A DNA stretch of 9,542 nt from Desulfobacterales bacterium (GTDB lineage: Bacteria; Desulfobacterota; Desulfobacteria; Desulfobacterales; C00003060): the NCBI GenBank assembly GCA_030629475.1, contig DAOVOU010000049.1, positions 1-9,542 of the forward strand. Reading direction: 5' to 3'. A program made the translations under genes and the position numbers. The notes beneath the pieces are model-generated. The model did not search any database. It had not been told where the DNA came from and was given only the letters and a program-made list of their open reading frames with translations. Shown here piece by piece: positions 1-6,677 of this stretch (its first letter is position 1; each line of letters begins with the position of its first letter).

Positions 1-58
1 AAAAATGAAGAAACAGAAATAGTCATTCAAGGTTTGGTATTGGGTGTTTGTTTTTTCA

Positions 59-157
59 TTCGATGTTGGAATAATTTGAGGAGCGGAGCGACATCATTAT
101 TCGACGTTCGACGTTCGATGTTCGATGTTGGACGTTCATCTTTTAATATGTTCGACG
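59..157. repeat. Heptamer tandem repeat upstream of leuS
   Basis: Five consecutive 7-bp units lie at 100-134: TTCGACG twice, TTCGATG twice, then TTGGACG. A further TTCGACG is at 151-157 and a TTCGATG at 59-65. The stretch 61-76 is a loose inverted match (about 12 of 16) of 95-110, around the GC-rich word GGAGCGGAGCG. The rest of 1-268 shows no gene. It is AT-rich, and I could not find a convincing promoter for leuS in it. The low-complexity heptamer array is seen directly; any function is unknown. Confidence 0.75.
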
Positions 158-268
158 TTCATTTTTCAAAACAACCCCGTATGGCATAAATGTAACCTGT
201 GAACGTTTACAAAACAACTTAGCGCTTATGGGGGGCTGGGGGAACTGAATAGTTGCAAAAGGGAGGCT

Positions 269-2860
269 ATGCAGAAGGAATACGACCATGAATTCGTAGA
301 ATTGAAGTGGCAGGGAATCTGGCAAGATAAGCAGTTGTTCAGGGTAGAAGAAGACCCGGCCAGGAAAAAGTATTACTTGCTTGAGATGTTTCCGTATCCT
401 TCCGGCAACATCCATATGGGGCATGTGCGTAACTACGCCATTGGAGACGTAGTAGCGCGATACAAACGCATGCAGGGTTACAATGTGCTTCATCCTATGG
501 GCTGGGATGCCTTTGGGATGCCGGCAGAAAATGCGGCCATTGCGCACAACGTACACCCGGCCAAATGGACATACCAGAACATTGACACCATGCGCACCCA
601 GCTCAAGCGGCTTGGGTTCAGCTATGACTGGGACCGAGAACTGGCTACATGCAAGCCCGAGTACTACCGTTGGGAACAGTGGCTTTTTGTCAAGATGTTC
701 GAAAAGGGGATGGTTTACAGGAAAAAAGCTTCTGTGAACTGGTGCGAAAGCTGCCAGACGGTCCTGGCCAATGAGCAGGTGGAGGCGGGTTTATGCTGGC
801 GCTGCGGCGAGGTGGTGGTCCAGAAGGAGTTGGACCAATGGTTTTTCCGCATCACCGATTATGCTGATGACCTTCTTGAGTATTGTGAGCGACTCCCGGG
901 GTGGCCCGACAAAGTGGTGATTATGCAACAGAACTGGATCGGAAAGAGCCTGGGAGCTGAGATCTATTTCCCCCTGGAAACCGGCGACGGCCACATCCCG
1001 GTGTTCACGACACGTCAGGACACGGTGTTTGGTGCCACGTTTATGTGCATGGCTCCCGAACATCCGCTGGTCATGAAGCTTGCTGCGGGCAGCGAGCAGG
1101 AAGCCGAAGTTCGGGTCTTTGTTGAGCGCATGCGTCGCCAGGACAAAGCCAAGCGCACATCCGATGATTATGAAAAGGAAGGGATCTTTATCGGGGCGTA
1201 TTGCATAAACCCTTTTAGCAACCAACAGATGCCTATCTTTACTGCCAACTTTGCACTGATGGAGTATGGCACCGGCGCGGTTATGGCGGTCCCAGCCCAT
1301 GACCAGCGAGATTTTGAGTTTGCCCGTAAATACGGTTTAGAAATTGTTGTAGTGATTCAGCCCAAAGGCGAAACGCTTGACCCGGAAACCATGACCGAAG
1401 CTTATGTAGATGAAGGGATATTGGTGCGATCCGGGCCCTTTGACGGGTTGGAGAACGTAAAGGCCCTTGATGCCATTGCGGACTATCTGGAAGAGAAAAA
1501 GATCGGAAAAATATCTGTTAACTTCAGGCTCAGGGATTGGGGGATTTCACGTCAAAGGTACTGGGGTGCGCCTATCCCCATCGTCTATTGTGACAAATGC
1601 GGGGTGGTGCCGGTCGCGGAAAAAGACCTGCCGGTCATACTTCCTGAAGATGCTCAGATGCTCGAAGGGGGAAAATCTCCTTTGCCGGAACTGGAGAGCT
1701 TTGTGAAGACTTCATGCCCTAGATGCGGCCATCCTGATGCACGTCGAGAGACCAACACCATGGACACCTTTGTGGAATCTTCGTGGTACTTTGAACGGTA
1801 TTGCAGTGCTCATCATAATCGGGGGATCTTTGACAAAAAGGCCGTGGAATACTGGATGCCTGTGGACCAGTACATTGGTGGTATTGAACATGCTATCCTT
1901 CATCTCCTCTATTCGCGTTATTTTACGCGGGTACTCAGGGATTTTGGGTTGGTGACTTACAAAGAGCCCTTTACACGTTTGCTGACCCAGGGGATGATCT
2001 GCAAGGAGACCCTTAAATGTCCAAACCATGGCCTGTTGCTTCCTGAAGAGATTCTGGAGAAGGACCAAAGCCAAACCTGTAAGCATTGCGGAAGCCGGGT
2101 TGAGATTGGACGGATCGAAAAGATGTCCAAGTCAAAAAAGAACGTGGTCGATCCTAATGCCCTCATAGAGAAATACGGGGCCGACACCCTCAGGCTCTTC
2201 TGTCTTTTTGCAGCACCGCCGGAGCGGGACCTCGACTGGAGTGATCAGGGCGTAGAAGGTGCCTATCGCTTTCTCAAGAGGGTATGGCGGCTGGTGGCAG
2301 AGCATAGGGCCCATGTTCAGAACGTAAAGCCCTTTGACGGGGGCGAAGAGCTTGCCGAGGACCTGAAAACCCTTCACAGAAAGACCCATCAGACCATCAA
2401 GCGTGTGACAAATGATATCGAGGCCAGGTTTCATTTCAATACGGCAATCAGTGCCGTTATGGAGCTTGTGAATACGATGCAGGCTCTCAAGGAAGGTGTC
2501 CTTTCGACTTCACAAGGCGCTTCTGTCATGAGGTTAGCCTTAGAAACTGTCATAGTCCTGTTGTCGCCTATTGTGCCGCATTTGGCCGAGGAACTGTGGG
2601 AGACCCTGGGCAACTCCGGAAGCGTACTTGAGGTTGCCTGGCCCGCATATCGTGAGGAAGCTATTGCACAAGACGAAATCCTGATTGTTGTGCAGGTTAA
2701 CGGCAAGGTGCGGAGCAGGTTTAATATTGCTGTTGATGCAGATGAAGAGGCGATAAGGGCGGCTGCACTGGCCGATGACAGAATTGTGGCACGCATTGCA
2801 GGGCGGCCGGTGAAAAAGGTTATCGTGGTGCAAAAGAAGCTGGTGAACATTGTGGTGTAA
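269..2860 (+). CDS. leuS: Leucyl-tRNA synthetase
   Basis: This class I synthetase attaches leucine to tRNA(Leu) in the cytoplasm, using ATP. At 863 residues it matches the bacterial family length (E. coli about 860), and it aligns by eye from the first residues. The signature HMGH is at residues 49-52 and KMSKS is at 618-622. The CP1 editing domain has the threonine-rich TTRQDT at 247-252 and an HDQRD motif with D345 and D348, so editing of mischarged tRNA should work. Cysteine pairs near 162-180 and in the zinc-ribbon-like segments before KMSKS look intact. The C-terminal domain ends in a VQVNGKVR segment typical of the family. The start codon at 269 follows GGGAGG after only 2 bases, which is short. 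No other start fits, because the next in-frame ATG would remove the N-terminal catalytic segment. A repeat-filled gap of about 220 bp separates it from lptE. Confidence 0.98.
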   Translation: MQKEYDHEFVELKWQGIWQDKQLFRVEEDPARKKYYLLEMFPYPSGNIHMGHVRNYAIGDVVARYKRMQGYNVLHPMGWDAFGMPAENAAIAHNVHPAKWTYQNIDTMRTQLKRLGFSYDWDRELATCKPEYYRWEQWLFVKMFEKGMVYRKKASVNWCESCQTVLANEQVEAGLCWRCGEVVVQKELDQWFFRITDYADDLLEYCERLPGWPDKVVIMQQNWIGKSLGAEIYFPLETGDGHIPVFTTRQDTVFGATFMCMAPEHPLVMKLAAGSEQEAEVRVFVERMRRQDKAKRTSDDYEKEGIFIGAYCINPFSNQQMPIFTANFALMEYGTGAVMAVPAHDQRDFEFARKYGLEIVVVIQPKGETLDPETMTEAYVDEGILVRSGPFDGLENVKALDAIADYLEEKKIGKISVNFRLRDWGISRQRYWGAPIPIVYCDKCGVVPVAEKDLPVILPEDAQMLEGGKSPLPELESFVKTSCPRCGHPDARRETNTMDTFVESSWYFERYCSAHHNRGIFDKKAVEYWMPVDQYIGGIEHAILHLLYSRYFTRVLRDFGLVTYKEPFTRLLTQGMICKETLKCPNHGLLLPEEILEKDQSQTCKHCGSRVEIGRIEKMSKSKKNVVDPNALIEKYGADTLRLFCLFAAPPERDLDWSDQGVEGAYRFLKRVWRLVAEHRAHVQNVKPFDGGEELAEDLKTLHRKTHQTIKRVTNDIEARFHFNTAISAVMELVNTMQALKEGVLSTSQGASVMRLALETVIVLLSPIVPHLAEELWETLGNSGSVLEVAWPAYREEAIAQDEILIVVQVNGKVRSRFNIAVDADEEAIRAAALADDRIVARIAGRPVKKVIVVQKKLVNIVV

Positions 2861-2862
2861 AT

Positions 2863-3056
2863 AGTGGTCAGTGAACAGTGGTCAGTGAACAGTAACCTTC
2901 GATTTCGCAACCAGACGAATGCGGATTTGCGGCTCACGCCTTGAAAACAGCACGGATTTCGGAGTGCGAAATTCAGGAATTTAGGAATTGAGAGATTGGG
3001 AGCTTCAACTTTAGGCACTTTAGCTCACTTTCACTGACCACTAACCACTGACCACT
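2863..3056. repeat. Inverted tandem-repeat element between leuS and lptE
   Basis: It starts 3 bp after the leuS stop. The left arm is two exact 14-mers, AGTGGTCAGTGAAC, at 2863-2890, built from related 7-bp halves. The right arm at 3032-3056 is the inverse, in 7-bp units CCACTGA/CCACTAA. The roughly 140-bp centre holds a degenerate 8-bp ladder near 2969-3010 (TTCAGGAA, TTTAGGAA, TTGAGAGA, TTGGGAGC) and CACTTT words near 3017-3031. The arms could form a long imperfect hairpin in the leuS-lptE transcript. No coding potential was recognised, and the whole 2861-3065 gap is this repeat. Confidence 0.8.
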
Positions 3057-3080
3057 CGCTTCTCGATGGAGAACCAGAGT

Positions 3081-3608
3081 ATGAGTGTTGAGGAAATAAC
3101 AAGAGCCACAATCGCCCTCGTTGTCCTAACGGCCGCCCTGGCCGGCTGCGGATATCACTTCAAGGGAATGGGCCTGACAGCGCCGGAAGGTGTGCGTACG
3201 ATTGCCATTACTGTGTTGGGAAACAGGACTTCGGAATCGGGCATTGAGACGGTCTTTACGAGCGATCTGGTCTATGAGTTTACCCGAAGCAAGGTGCTTC
3301 GTGTGGTGGGAAAAGATACGGCTGATGCAGTTTTAAGTGGCAGAGTTGCGTCCTTGACTGTGGACACGATTTCTCACACTGCAAGCTACGAGTCTGATGA
3401 ACGCCGTGTCACGATCACTCTCGATTTAGCCCTGGAACGGACTGACGGCAAGGTCATATGGTCAGATAGTGCGCTATCTGACAAAGAAGCGTTCAAGGTA
3501 AACCCTTCAGACAGGTTAGAAACCGACAACAAGAGAAGGGATGCCATAGAAACTATATCCGAGCGATTGGCCGAAAAGATCCATAACAGAATCCTTCAAG
3601 ATTTTTGA
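3081..3608 (+). CDS. lptE: LPS-assembly lipoprotein LptE
   Basis: LptE is the outer-membrane lipoprotein that plugs the LptD barrel and helps insert lipopolysaccharide into the outer leaflet. With the start at 3081 the product is 175 residues. It has a hydrophobic signal segment (about residues 7-19), a lipobox LAGC with the acylated cysteine at residue 23, and the family hallmark CGYHFKG directly after it. The body alternates beta strands and helices in the LptE manner and ends in a helix (ISERLAEKIHNRILQDF). I chose 3081 over the upstream in-frame ATG at 3066 because GGAG at 3068-3071 lies 9 bp before 3081, while nothing like a ribosome site precedes 3066. It follows leuS on the same strand, an order common in Gram-negative bacteria. 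holA, which often comes next, is absent here. The family call rests on the lipobox context and overall pattern. Confidence 0.9.
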   Translation: MSVEEITRATIALVVLTAALAGCGYHFKGMGLTAPEGVRTIAITVLGNRTSESGIETVFTSDLVYEFTRSKVLRVVGKDTADAVLSGRVASLTVDTISHTASYESDERRVTITLDLALERTDGKVIWSDSALSDKEAFKVNPSDRLETDNKRRDAIETISERLAEKIHNRILQDF

Positions 3609-3620
3609 AGTTTATTGGGT

Positions 3621-3656
3621 TTGTTGTGTTTGTTGTGTTCGTTGTGTTCGTTGTGT
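3621..3656. repeat. Nonamer tandem repeat after lptE
   Basis: Four direct 9-bp units are TTGTTGTGT twice and TCGTTGTGT twice. They begin 12 bp after the lptE stop. A loosely complementary A/C-rich stretch (ACCCAACAAACAA and nearby, about 3670-3705) follows, so a weak hairpin is possible. It lies in the gap between the convergent lptE and rpsT genes. The gap 3609-3882 otherwise holds the 67-bp element and the dyad listed separately, and no gene. Confidence 0.8.
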
Positions 3657-3737
3657 TAAAACGCAAGAAAACCCAACAAACAATGTAAGCCAAACAAACC
3701 TGATTACATGGCGATAGATATTCAGACCCGCCTGCCA

Positions 3738-3804
3738 CCCGCCTGCCAGCGCCACGCTCACCGGGCAATTGCAATGCCGGTACACATGGCAATGGCGGGC
3801 AGGT
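3738..3804. repeat. 67-bp GC-rich palindromic element, copy A
   Basis: This has the same length as the copy at 4264-4330. The left end (CCCGCCTGCCA, then CGCCACGC) is the same except for one base in the first 20. The right end (ATGGCAATGGCGGGCAGGT, 19 bp) is identical, and only the centre differs. The two ends are imperfect inverted repeats of each other. An extra copy of the left-end word ACCCGCCTGCC precedes it at 3726-3736. Confidence 0.8.
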
Positions 3805-3810
3805 AAATGA

Positions 3811-3880
3811 TTTCCGGATTCTGACACAAATTGGTTTGCGGTTTTCGTTAAATCCGCAATCCGAAATCTAAAATCCGAAA
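3811..3880. repeat. Imperfect dyad just downstream of rpsT
   Basis: TTTCCGGATT at 3811-3820 pairs, with one bulge, with AATCCGAAA at 3872-3880. Inside it TTGCGG at 3836-3841 pairs with CCGCAA at 3854-3859. The right part repeats the word AATCCG with a 7-8 bp rhythm. Because rpsT reads leftward and stops at 3883, this dyad is the first sequence of its 3' untranslated region. It could act as a terminator or 3' stabiliser, although no clear T-run follows. Confidence 0.55.
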
Positions 3881-3882
3881 TA

Positions 3883-4143
3883 CTATAGGGCGTTGATCTG
3901 CTTGGTCAGGCGGGATATCTTTCTGGAAGCTGTCTTGCGGTGGATGGCGCCTTTTTGAGCTACCTTATGGATAACAGGTATGGCCGCAGCTAAGGCGGTC
4001 TGGGCCGCTTCCGGAGATTTTTCACTGATAGCAGTCCTGACACGCTTAATTACGTTTTTCACCCGCGTACGGTTTGATTTGTTGCGAAAATTTCTGATCT
4101 CGTTTTGCCTGGCCCTCTTAATGGCCGATTTGTGAGTTGCCAA
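3883..4143 (-). CDS. rpsT: 30S ribosomal protein S20
   Basis: S20 is a small basic protein of the 30S subunit that binds 16S rRNA. The 86-residue product (MATHKSAIKRARQNE near the start, ISRLTKQINAL at the end) matches the family in length, lysine/arginine content and all-helical pattern. The start codon is TTG. Reading the minus strand, AAGGAG lies 9-10 bases before TTG and GCAACTCACAAA follows, so there is no ATG at the conserved N-terminus. E. coli rpsT also starts with UUG, and its translation is autoregulated by S20. The weak start here may play the same role, but that is inference. It has its own promoter and is transcribed against lptE and away from murJ. Confidence 0.97.
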   Translation of the reverse strand: MATHKSAIKRARQNEIRNFRNKSNRTRVKNVIKRVRTAISEKSPEAAQTALAAAIPVIHKVAQKGAIHRKTASRKISRLTKQINAL

Positions 4144-4159
4144 AGTTGTTTGCTCCTTT

Positions 4160-4178
4160 CTGCCTCAAGTTGAGACAG
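4160..4178. promoter_or_regulatory. Dyad near the rpsT transcription start
   Basis: CTGCCTCAA and TTGAGACAG flank one central base, giving an 8 of 9 inverted match. It lies between the predicted -10 and the ribosome site of rpsT. It could be a protein-binding site or a chance palindrome. The spacing is too tight for a stable RNA hairpin. Confidence 0.3.
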
Positions 4179-4181
4179 CAG

Positions 4182-4209
4182 AATATGTATCTTACTCCGG
4201 TTTTGTCAA
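4182..4209 (-). promoter_or_regulatory. Sigma-70 type promoter for rpsT
   Basis: On the minus strand a perfect TTGACA (4204-4209) is followed after 16 bp by CATATT (4182-4187), which matches 4 of 6 bases of the -10 consensus. Transcription would start near 4175, about 32 bases before the TTG start codon of rpsT. Confidence 0.65.
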
Positions 4210-4263
4210 GTCTTATTTTGTGAATTTTACCCCGCCTGTCGTCTATCGGTTACGCAGCTCGTT

Positions 4264-4330
4264 CCCGCCTGCCATCGCCACGCGCGGCGGGCACCTTCAA
4301 CCTCGGCAGGCATGGCAATGGCGGGCAGGT
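4264..4330. repeat. 67-bp GC-rich palindromic element, copy B
   Basis: This is the second copy of the element at 3738-3804, in the same orientation and of exactly the same length, with conserved ends and different centre. It sits inside an imperfect inverted repeat: 4247-4263 (CGGTTACGCAGCTCGTT) matches the inverse of 4355-4371 with a few transitions, and GGTAACCG at 4332-4339 gives another partial match. It fills most of the rpsT-murJ gap. I saw no clear murJ promoter outside the repeats. Confidence 0.8.
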
Positions 4331-4401
4331 CGGTAACCGTCAGACGTAGGACGTAACGAGCCGCGCAACCGGACAACGATACACAGGGTTCCTCTGTTTT
4401 C

Positions 4402-5967
4402 ATGCCTGAAACCGCTCGTATGACAAAGGCCGCTGGCATCGTGGGGGCGGCCACCCTGTTGAGCCGTATCCTGGGGTTTGTTCGCGATGTAATCGTTGCC
4501 TGGTTCTTCGGGGCAGGGCTGGCTGCTGATGCGTTTTTTGTGGCATTCAGAATTCCGAACCTTCTGCGCAGACTCTTTGCAGAGGGTTCCCTCACAATCT
4601 CCTTTATCCCGGTTTTTACCGAATACCTTTCAAGCAACAGCCGGGAAGAGGCATTCAGGTTGGCCCGATCTGCCTTCTGGCTCCTTTCCATCGTTCTGGC
4701 TGGAGTCGCTGTGGTCGGGATTCTAGTCTCTCCACTCATCGTAAAGGTCATTGCGCCCGGTTTTTTCTCATCACCAGGAAAATTTGATTTAACAGTTCTG
4801 CTGACGCGGATCATGTTCCCCTACATATTTTTCATTGGGCTGGTTGCCCTGTGCATGGGGATTTTGAATGCTCTGGGGCATTTTGCAGCACCTGCATTGG
4901 CGCCCGTGCTCCTTAATCTTGCTATGATCAGCGCCGTACTCCTTCTTTCGCCCCACCTGGAAAGACCGGCAGTTGGTCTTGCCATCGGTGTGGTCGTGGG
5001 AGGAATCTTGCAGTTGGGCCTTCAAATCCCATTCGTGATCCGCAAGGGCTTTCGTCTGGCGATCCGCGGTCCACTGTATCACCCAGCCGTCAAGCGGATT
5101 GCGGTTTTGATGACACCGGCCGTGTTTGGGGCCGCGGTTTACCAGATCAACATCTTTGTTGGGACCCTACTTGCCTCCCTGCTTCCTGAGGGTAGTGTTT
5201 CGTACCTGTATTACGCTGACAGACTAGTCCAATTTCCTCTTGGGGTGTTTGGTATTGCCCTGGCAACAGCGGTCTTGCCAAGTCTGTCACGACAGGCAGT
5301 CGTAAACGATATGGAAGGCTTGCGGACTTCCTTTGCATATGCACTTAAATTGGTCTTTTTTATCACCATACCTGCTATGACAGGACTGATTGTGCTGAAG
5401 GAACCGATCGTGCGGTTACTCTTTCAGAGAGGAGCCTTCGATGTGGCGACAACCCACTTCACTGCTGAGGCCCTTTTCTATTACGCTATAGGGCTTTGGG
5501 CCTTTTCGGGAGTGCGCATCGTGGTCTCGACCTTTTATGCCCTTCAGGACACAAAGACCCCGGTCAAGATAGCAGTGATTTCACTTCTGGTGAACATTGT
5601 ATTGAGTATCTTGCTCATGGGGCCAATGCGGCATGGCGGGCTGGCGCTTGCAACCTCTCTGGCTGCTACGGTGAACCTGATACTCCTTGTCCAGGCATTG
5701 AAAAAACGCCTGGGGCGGATCGGCGCTCATGACATACTTGGATCTGTATTCAGATCAACAGCGTCTGCGGCTGTGATGGGAGGCGTCATCGGTGTTGTAG
5801 CCTTGTGGAGGATACCAAAATGTGCTGGAAGCACCTGGCATCTTGTGGTATGGGTATTGGGCAGTGTTGTGGTGGGCTCGCTCCTTTACGGTGCGTGCGC
5901 TTTTCTCTTCAGGAGCCGGGAATTGACAGCTATGGTTGATATCATAAGAAAGACTCTTCGTAAATGA
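4402..5967 (+). CDS. murJ: Lipid II flippase MurJ
   Basis: MurJ is an inner-membrane protein of the MOP exporter superfamily that moves lipid II to the periplasm for peptidoglycan synthesis. The product is 521 residues (E. coli 511) and consists of alternating hydrophobic helices, consistent with the family's 14. The signature SRILGFVRD is at residues 21-29, with R22 and R28 matching E. coli R18 and R24. D43 matches D39, and NLLRR at 53-57 matches the R52/R53 pair. YADRL around R274 matches the essential R270, so the cationic cavity looks complete. The start is less certain: no good ribosome site precedes 4402, and ATG at 4420 (residue 7) would also leave the first helix whole. Its stop overlaps the next gene's ATG, so the two are probably co-translated. 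Confidence 0.96.
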   Translation: MPETARMTKAAGIVGAATLLSRILGFVRDVIVAWFFGAGLAADAFFVAFRIPNLLRRLFAEGSLTISFIPVFTEYLSSNSREEAFRLARSAFWLLSIVLAGVAVVGILVSPLIVKVIAPGFFSSPGKFDLTVLLTRIMFPYIFFIGLVALCMGILNALGHFAAPALAPVLLNLAMISAVLLLSPHLERPAVGLAIGVVVGGILQLGLQIPFVIRKGFRLAIRGPLYHPAVKRIAVLMTPAVFGAAVYQINIFVGTLLASLLPEGSVSYLYYADRLVQFPLGVFGIALATAVLPSLSRQAVVNDMEGLRTSFAYALKLVFFITIPAMTGLIVLKEPIVRLLFQRGAFDVATTHFTAEALFYYAIGLWAFSGVRIVVSTFYALQDTKTPVKIAVISLLVNIVLSILLMGPMRHGGLALATSLAATVNLILLVQALKKRLGRIGAHDILGSVFRSTASAAVMGGVIGVVALWRIPKCAGSTWHLVVWVLGSVVVGSLLYGACAFLFRSRELTAMVDIIRKTLRK

Positions 5968-6251
5968 CGACCAGGCGCAAGATAGTTGTCGCAACGGGTA
6001 TCGTGGTGCTTTTTTCCTTTCTTTTTGTCATTGGCTTGGGTGACCGGGGTGCAGTTGATCTCTACCAGCTCCGTCTCAGAAAGGTTCGTTTAGATAGATC
6101 AAACATAGAGCTACGGAAGAAGAATCGGGCCCTTTATCGTAGCATCCAACGGTTAAAAGATGACGCCGAATTTGTAGAAAATATTGCAAGAGGCGAACTC
6201 GGGATGGTCGGAAAGGACGAGGTGGTTTATCAATTCAGGAAGAAAAAATAA
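5964..6251 (+). CDS. FtsB/DivIC-family septum formation initiator
   Basis: This is a small bitopic cell-division protein of 95 residues. It has a short basic N-terminus (TTRRK), a membrane helix at about residues 7-25, and a coiled coil rich in Leu/Arg/Lys at about 33-68. The C-terminal motif ENIARGELGMVGKDEVVYQF is at 72-91, and it matches the end of FtsB/DivIC proteins, where a similar ARxEL...P/GE segment precedes a Tyr/Phe. Members join FtsL and FtsQ in the divisome that activates septal peptidoglycan synthesis. Its ATG overlaps the murJ stop (ATGA), so its translation is probably coupled to the lipid II flippase. That is a sensible pairing of precursor export and septum building. FtsL is a possible alternative, but the C-terminal motif favours FtsB/DivIC. 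Confidence 0.85.
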   Translation: MTTRRKIVVATGIVVLFSFLFVIGLGDRGAVDLYQLRLRKVRLDRSNIELRKKNRALYRSIQRLKDDAEFVENIARGELGMVGKDEVVYQFRKKK

Positions 6252-6273
6252 CGCAAGACTAATTAAACGTCTC

Positions 6274-6305
6274 GGAATTCCTATCCGCCTACGGCGGAGA
6301 ATTCC
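6274..6305. repeat. GGAATTC hairpin after the ftsB-like gene
   Basis: GGAATTC (6274-6280) pairs with GAATTCC (6299-6305), and the inner CCGCC pairs with GGCGG around a TAC loop. It starts 22 bp after the stop and could form a stable RNA hairpin. No T-run follows, so a classic intrinsic terminator is not supported. A related, broken version may lie at 9362-9400. Confidence 0.6.
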
Positions 6306-6315
6306 TGCGACTTTA

Positions 6316-6584
6316 GTCGAGTGGTCGAGTGGAAAAATGGTCAAGCGGTTAGCTAGTGCCTGAACGAAAACCCCCTTTTTTGTCATTTCGACCAAAGGGA
6401 GAAATCTGTAACCCCTATATTTTCAATGATAATAGATTTCTCCCTGGCCCAGACCGGGTTTTTCTCTCCGGGGCATTTTCCAGGTTCTGTCGCGCCAGGG
6501 CGGGCGCTACGCTCGAAATGACAGTATTGACCGGTTTTCGTTCAGACACTAACTACTCGACCACTCAACGACTCGACTACTCGA
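6316..6584. repeat. Nested composite repeat with octamer arms
   Basis: The left arm has 8-bp units from 6316 (GTCGAGTG twice, then degenerate GAAAAATG, GTCAAGCG, GTTAGCTA). The right arm at 6553-6584 has four inverse 8-bp units (CTACTCGA, CCACTCAA, CGACTCGA, CTACTCGA). Inside is a 19-bp inverted repeat, 6354-6372 and 6533-6551, with one mismatch (TAGTGYCTGAACGAAAACC). Inside that, 6381-6407 starting TGTCATTTCGACC is inverted at 6434-6442 plus 6506-6523 (ending CGAAATGACA). The last arm is interrupted by a 62-bp element. No real gene lies in 6252-6677; an open frame there is made of repeat. Confidence 0.85.
6444..6505 (+). repeat. 62-bp element, copy 1
   Basis: It begins CTGGCCCAGACC and ends GCGCCAGGGCGGGC. 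It agrees with the reverse complement of 8255-8316 at 55 of 62 positions, without gaps. It interrupts the arm of a TCATTTCGA-type repeat. Removing 6443-6505 joins AGATTTCTC to GCTACGCTCGAAATGACA, a continuous arm. CCCTGGC near the left end and GCCAGGG near the right end are inverted repeats. Confidence 0.85.
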
Positions 6585-6586
6585 CC

Positions 6587-6648
6587 CTGGCCCAGACCTG
6601 GCTAATTGGCTATATGCTTGTAGATATGAAGTGTGCGCCAGGGCAGGC
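6587..6648 (+). repeat. 62-bp element, copy 2 (variant core)
   Basis: It has the same length as the other two copies. The first 12 bp (CTGGCCCAGACC) are identical and 13 of the last 14 match (GCGCCAGGGCAGGC). The central 36 bp are unrelated to the other copies. It abuts the octamer arm ending at 6584 and ends 29 bp before the aroQ start. Confidence 0.7.
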
Positions 6649-6677
6649 CAATTGCGGAGCGAAGCGGAGCTAAGTTC

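Noticed and set aside
100..157. Possible CRISPR array upstream of leuS
   Set aside because: The units are contiguous 7-mers without unique spacers, so it is a simple tandem repeat.
178..236. Leader attenuator or T-box for leuS
   Set aside because: Only short partial pairings (CCCC..ATAA with TTATGGGG) are visible, with no T-box motif and no terminator.
2431..3018. 195-codon minus-strand frame opposite the leuS end
   Set aside because: It is an antisense shadow of leuS that runs on into the intergenic repeat.
3553..3827. Minus-strand frames with NTTNTT/TQRTQ repeats
   Set aside because: The repetitive peptide is just the nonamer array translated. There is no family match and it overlaps the lptE end.
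4227..4814. 195-codon minus-strand frame opposite murJ
   Set aside because: It is an antisense shadow of murJ and the 67-bp repeat, with no recognisable domain.
6356..6673. 105-codon open frame on the + strand between the ftsB-like gene and aroQ
   Set aside because: It runs through the nested repeats and two 62-bp elements, has no ribosome site and resembles no protein family I recognise.
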